Both the position numbers and the translations under genes were made by a program. The notes under the pieces are model-generated. The model did no database searches. It was not told where the DNA came from and saw only the letters and a list, made by a program, of their open reading frames with translations. DNA of 35,242 nt from an uncultured Bacilli bacterium (GTDB taxonomy: Bacteria > Bacillota_I > Bacilli_A > ML615J-28 > CAG-313), in the NCBI GenBank assembly GCA_934098295.1, contig CAKONV010000018.1:1-35242 (forward strand). Reading direction: 5' to 3'. Within the stretch, counting starts at the first letter, position 1, and every line of letters starts with the position of its first letter. Positions 33,077 to 35,242 of the stretch are shown piece by piece.

Positions 33077-34646
33077 AACTTTATTTTAATTTCATCGCCA
33101 ATATAGAATTTAAAGGTTAACTCTTCTTTTGAAACAAGTATCTCATCGACACTCATTTTAAATACTGATCCATTCCATTCTTTTAAAATGTCTGCAGTTT
33201 CAAGCTCTTTTATCTTTAATTCCAATATTTCTTTTTGTGTGGCTCTTCTGGCTCTTTCTTCCTGAAGGGCTTTTACTTTTGCTTTGCCTTCATCATATTT
33301 GTTTGAAAGGTAATCATAGCGCTTCTGGTATTCTTCTTGGTCTTGAGCTGTTGATGCATTTTCCATTACCATCTTATGCACCTTATCGGCTATTAAGTCT
33401 AAATCTTCTGATTCCTTGATAATCTTGTTATCCAAATCCTCGAAATCGCATAGAGAATCAACTAACTCTTTGGTAGTCTCGATGACTATTTCCTTATTGA
33501 CGCAAATGTTGTTATAAGCAACTAAGAAGGCATCCTTTATTTTATCTTCCTCAAGTGTTGGAGTGTCGCATTTTTTGTCTCCATCATATTTGTGGTTGCA
33601 TCTCCAGATTACTTTTCTGTAAGGATCGTTTGAGTGCCATACCTTTTTACCGTAGTATGAACCGCATTCAGCGCATTTTAACTTAGATGAGAATACGTCT
33701 TTTGAGCTATAAACATTCTTTCCCATCTCTCTTCTTTTAATCTCGAGCTGCACCCTATCCCAGATAAGTGGCTCGATAATTGCAGGATGTCCCTTTTTGA
33801 CGTAATACTGGTTGACCTCTCCTTCGTTTTTCTTCATCTTATGTTCTAGGAAGTTAACGGTGAATCTTTTTTGAAGAAGCGCATCACCTTTGTACTTTTC
33901 GTTTTGAAGAATTGATGTAATGGTCGAATAAATCCACTTTGTTTTACCGCCTGGAGTAGGTACGCCTTCTCCCATTAAGCTTTGTGCTATTCCTCCTGGA
34001 GTCGCACCATCTAGAAAATAACGATATATCTTCTTAACCACTAAGGCTCCCTTTTCATCAATTACAATATTGCCGTCTTGGTCCTTTTTATAGCCCAGAA
34101 AGTTTTTCCTTGCGAGATTATATTTACCATCTGAGAACCTTTTTCTTTGGCACCACGTTACGTTTTCAGAGATGTTTCTACTCTCGTCCTGGGCAAGACT
34201 ACTCATTATGGTAACTAGAACTTCACCCTTAGAATCAAGTGTGTAGATATTTTCTTTTTCAAAATATATCTCTTTCCTCTTTTCTTTAAGTTTTCTTATG
34301 GTTGTTAAGGCATCAACGGTGTTTCTAGCAAATCTTGATACTGATTTTGTGATTATCAAATCTATCTTGTCATCAAGAGCATCCTTAACATCTTATTAAA
34401 TTCTTTTCTGTTTTTAAGGCTTGTTCCTGTTATTCCTTTATCAGCATAGACCTTAACAAACTCCCATTCATCATTTGCTTTAATCAGCTTAGTATAATAA
34501 TCAACCTGTGCTTCATAAGAAGTTAATTGCATTTCATCATCAGTAGAAACACGTGCATAAGCAGCAACTCTTCTTTTGGTTTTAGCATCTAGATTTTGAT
34601 GTGTAACAGGATTCAGTTTTGAAGGTATTATTGTAACTTTTGCCAT
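33073..34646 (-). pseudogene. Large serine recombinase with one-base frameshift
   Basis: Two overlapping-in-order frames form one protein of about 524 aa. 34646-34362 holds the resolvase start with catalytic Ser in AAYARVSTDDE and YADKGITGTSLKNRKEFNKML. 34359-33073 continues from IITKSVSRFARNTVDAL through the recombinase domain, a zinc ribbon (CAECGSYYG ... CNHKYDGDKKC) and a coiled-coil tail. Adding one A at about 34386 (TTAAGG to TTAAAGG) joins them as KMLKDALDDKIDLIITKS. So either the gene is inactive or the assembly has an error at a short A run. Its start overlaps the end of the preceding recombinase fragment. Confidence 0.9.
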
Positions 34647-34912
34647 TTGCCATCATCTCCTCTTCTTTCCCACTGTTGTATTGTTCTTTGCCTTGCTGCT
34701 TCACGCATTTCAGGAGTCCAGCCATTACTTCTTTTTGGATCTTCCCATCTAATATCTGTTTCTTTATCATCAGTGCTTAGTATTCTTAATATGTTGTCTG
34801 GAAGAACTGTGATTAATTTAATTCGCTTATTGAAAGCTTCATCAGAAAAGCTATCAATTCCTAAATACTTATTTATATTGACAAACCCTTCTTGTTCATT
34901 TTTAAAATGCAA
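34628..34912 (-). pseudogene. C-terminal fragment of an upstream serine recombinase
   Basis: About 94 codons: FSDEAFNKRIKLITVLPDNILRI, then a tail GWTPEMREAARQRTIQQWERR of the type that ends the first gene in tandem serine-recombinase operons. The frame begins inside the first unit of array LE with TTG, so the 5' part was lost exactly at the array. It overlaps the next recombinase by 19 bp, the normal operon arrangement. Confidence 0.75.
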
Positions 34913-35011
34913 CCCCCTGCCAAAATCTACCTCAAAAATGCAACCCCCCTCTGTTTTTGTTATAAAAAAAATGCAACCCCTAGCATTTTGAGCTTTAAAA
35001 ATTGCAACCCC
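34908..35011. repeat. Phased repeat array LE (31-33 bp spacing)
   Basis: TGCAACCCC at 34908, 34939, 34972 and 35003, each preceded by an A-rich run. Confidence 0.92.
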
Positions 35012-35116
35012 ATTAATTGATGGTTTGATTTATTAGTTTAAAAATAATGCTAAAAACAAGACAAATTCCTTATTAAACGGTATCTAGCCCTGCTATTTTG
35101 GCCGTTTTAGCCCTAA

Positions 35117-35154
35117 AAATAAAAAAATTGTGACAGATTTCTCGTATCACAATT
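35117..35154 (-). terminator. Terminator of tRNA-Lys
   Basis: Minus strand AATTGTGATAC, loop, GTCACAATT, then seven T. It follows the tRNA by 12 bp and has the TGATAC core of the spacer terminators. The 100 bp between it and array LE hold nothing I recognise. Confidence 0.8.
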
Positions 35155-35166
35155 CTAGTTCTTTTA

Positions 35167-35242
35167 TGGTACACCCTTAGGGACTCGAACCCTAGACCCA
35201 CTGATTAAGAGTCAGTTGCTCTACCAACTGAGCTAAGGGTGC
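35167..35242 (-). tRNA. tRNA-Lys (anticodon CTT)
   Basis: 76 nt including an encoded CCA. Acceptor GCACCCT/AGGGTGT (G1-U72 wobble), D arm AGCTCAGTTGGTAGAGC, anticodon stem ACTGA/TCAGT with loop CTCTTAA, T arm TAGGG-TTCGAGT-CCCTA, discriminator A. It ends at the window edge. Confidence 0.97.

Noticed and set aside
21061..35011. CRISPR array
   Set aside because: Units are only 7-15 bp, copies are two to four, spacers are 10-22 bp, and no cas gene is present.
35167..35242. tRNA-Lys as the attachment site of the serine recombinase element
   Set aside because: No duplicate of the tRNA 3' end is found in the window, and large serine recombinases rarely use tRNA genes.

Overview
The window is AT-rich (core genes look below about 32% G+C by eye), uses the standard bacterial code, and has the nusB-xseA-xseB-dxs-recN-spoIVB-spo0A order typical of spore-lineage Bacillota. 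Small proteins, very short intergenic spaces, and no ispA, tlyA or argR in the dxs-recN block suggest an uncultured low-GC lineage of Bacilli (RF39- or Erysipelotrichales-like). That placement is inference.

Bases 1-20640 are mostly chromosomal core. On the minus strand lie spo0A (its receiver lacks the phosphorylatable Asp), a deleted IS30-type element with a 14-bp target duplication, spoIVB, and the operon nusB>xseA>xseB>dxs>recN with a clear sigma-A promoter. These are followed by trmL, a divergent MFS transporter (+), a U32 peptidase/RNA-hydroxylation-type protein and DegV. Next comes a tight operon trxA>trxB-like>DUF362>amidase>luxS-like>GDPD, whose LuxS has Ser in place of the catalytic Cys. 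A plus-strand sigma factor and an RsgI-like membrane anti-sigma factor close this half.

Bases 20641-35160 are an accessory region. Genes or gene pairs of unrelated kinds, nearly all on the minus strand, sit between short direct-repeat arrays: 10-15 bp units repeated 2-4 times at about 20-21 or 29-33 bp, that is two or three helical turns. All arrays have the same orientation. The repeating layout, read on the minus strand, is: array, promoter, orphan gene(s), second array, one or two strong terminators, next array. Cargo includes a GC-rich SUFU-lipoprotein-Sel1 operon, a small membrane protein, a Cys-rich orphan, a GNAT, an HNH-DUF4145 pair, and an HNH gene downstream of a frameshifted serine recombinase and two structured RNA candidates. 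An ISL3 element with perfect ends and 8-bp duplications has landed in one spacer. A tRNA-Lys(CTT) gene ends the window, and its terminator shares the core sequence of the spacer terminators. No transposase that could own the arrays is present. This modular layout is the main candidate for an undescribed mobile cassette system, although serial insertion and decay of IS21/Tn7/Mu-like elements is the conservative alternative.
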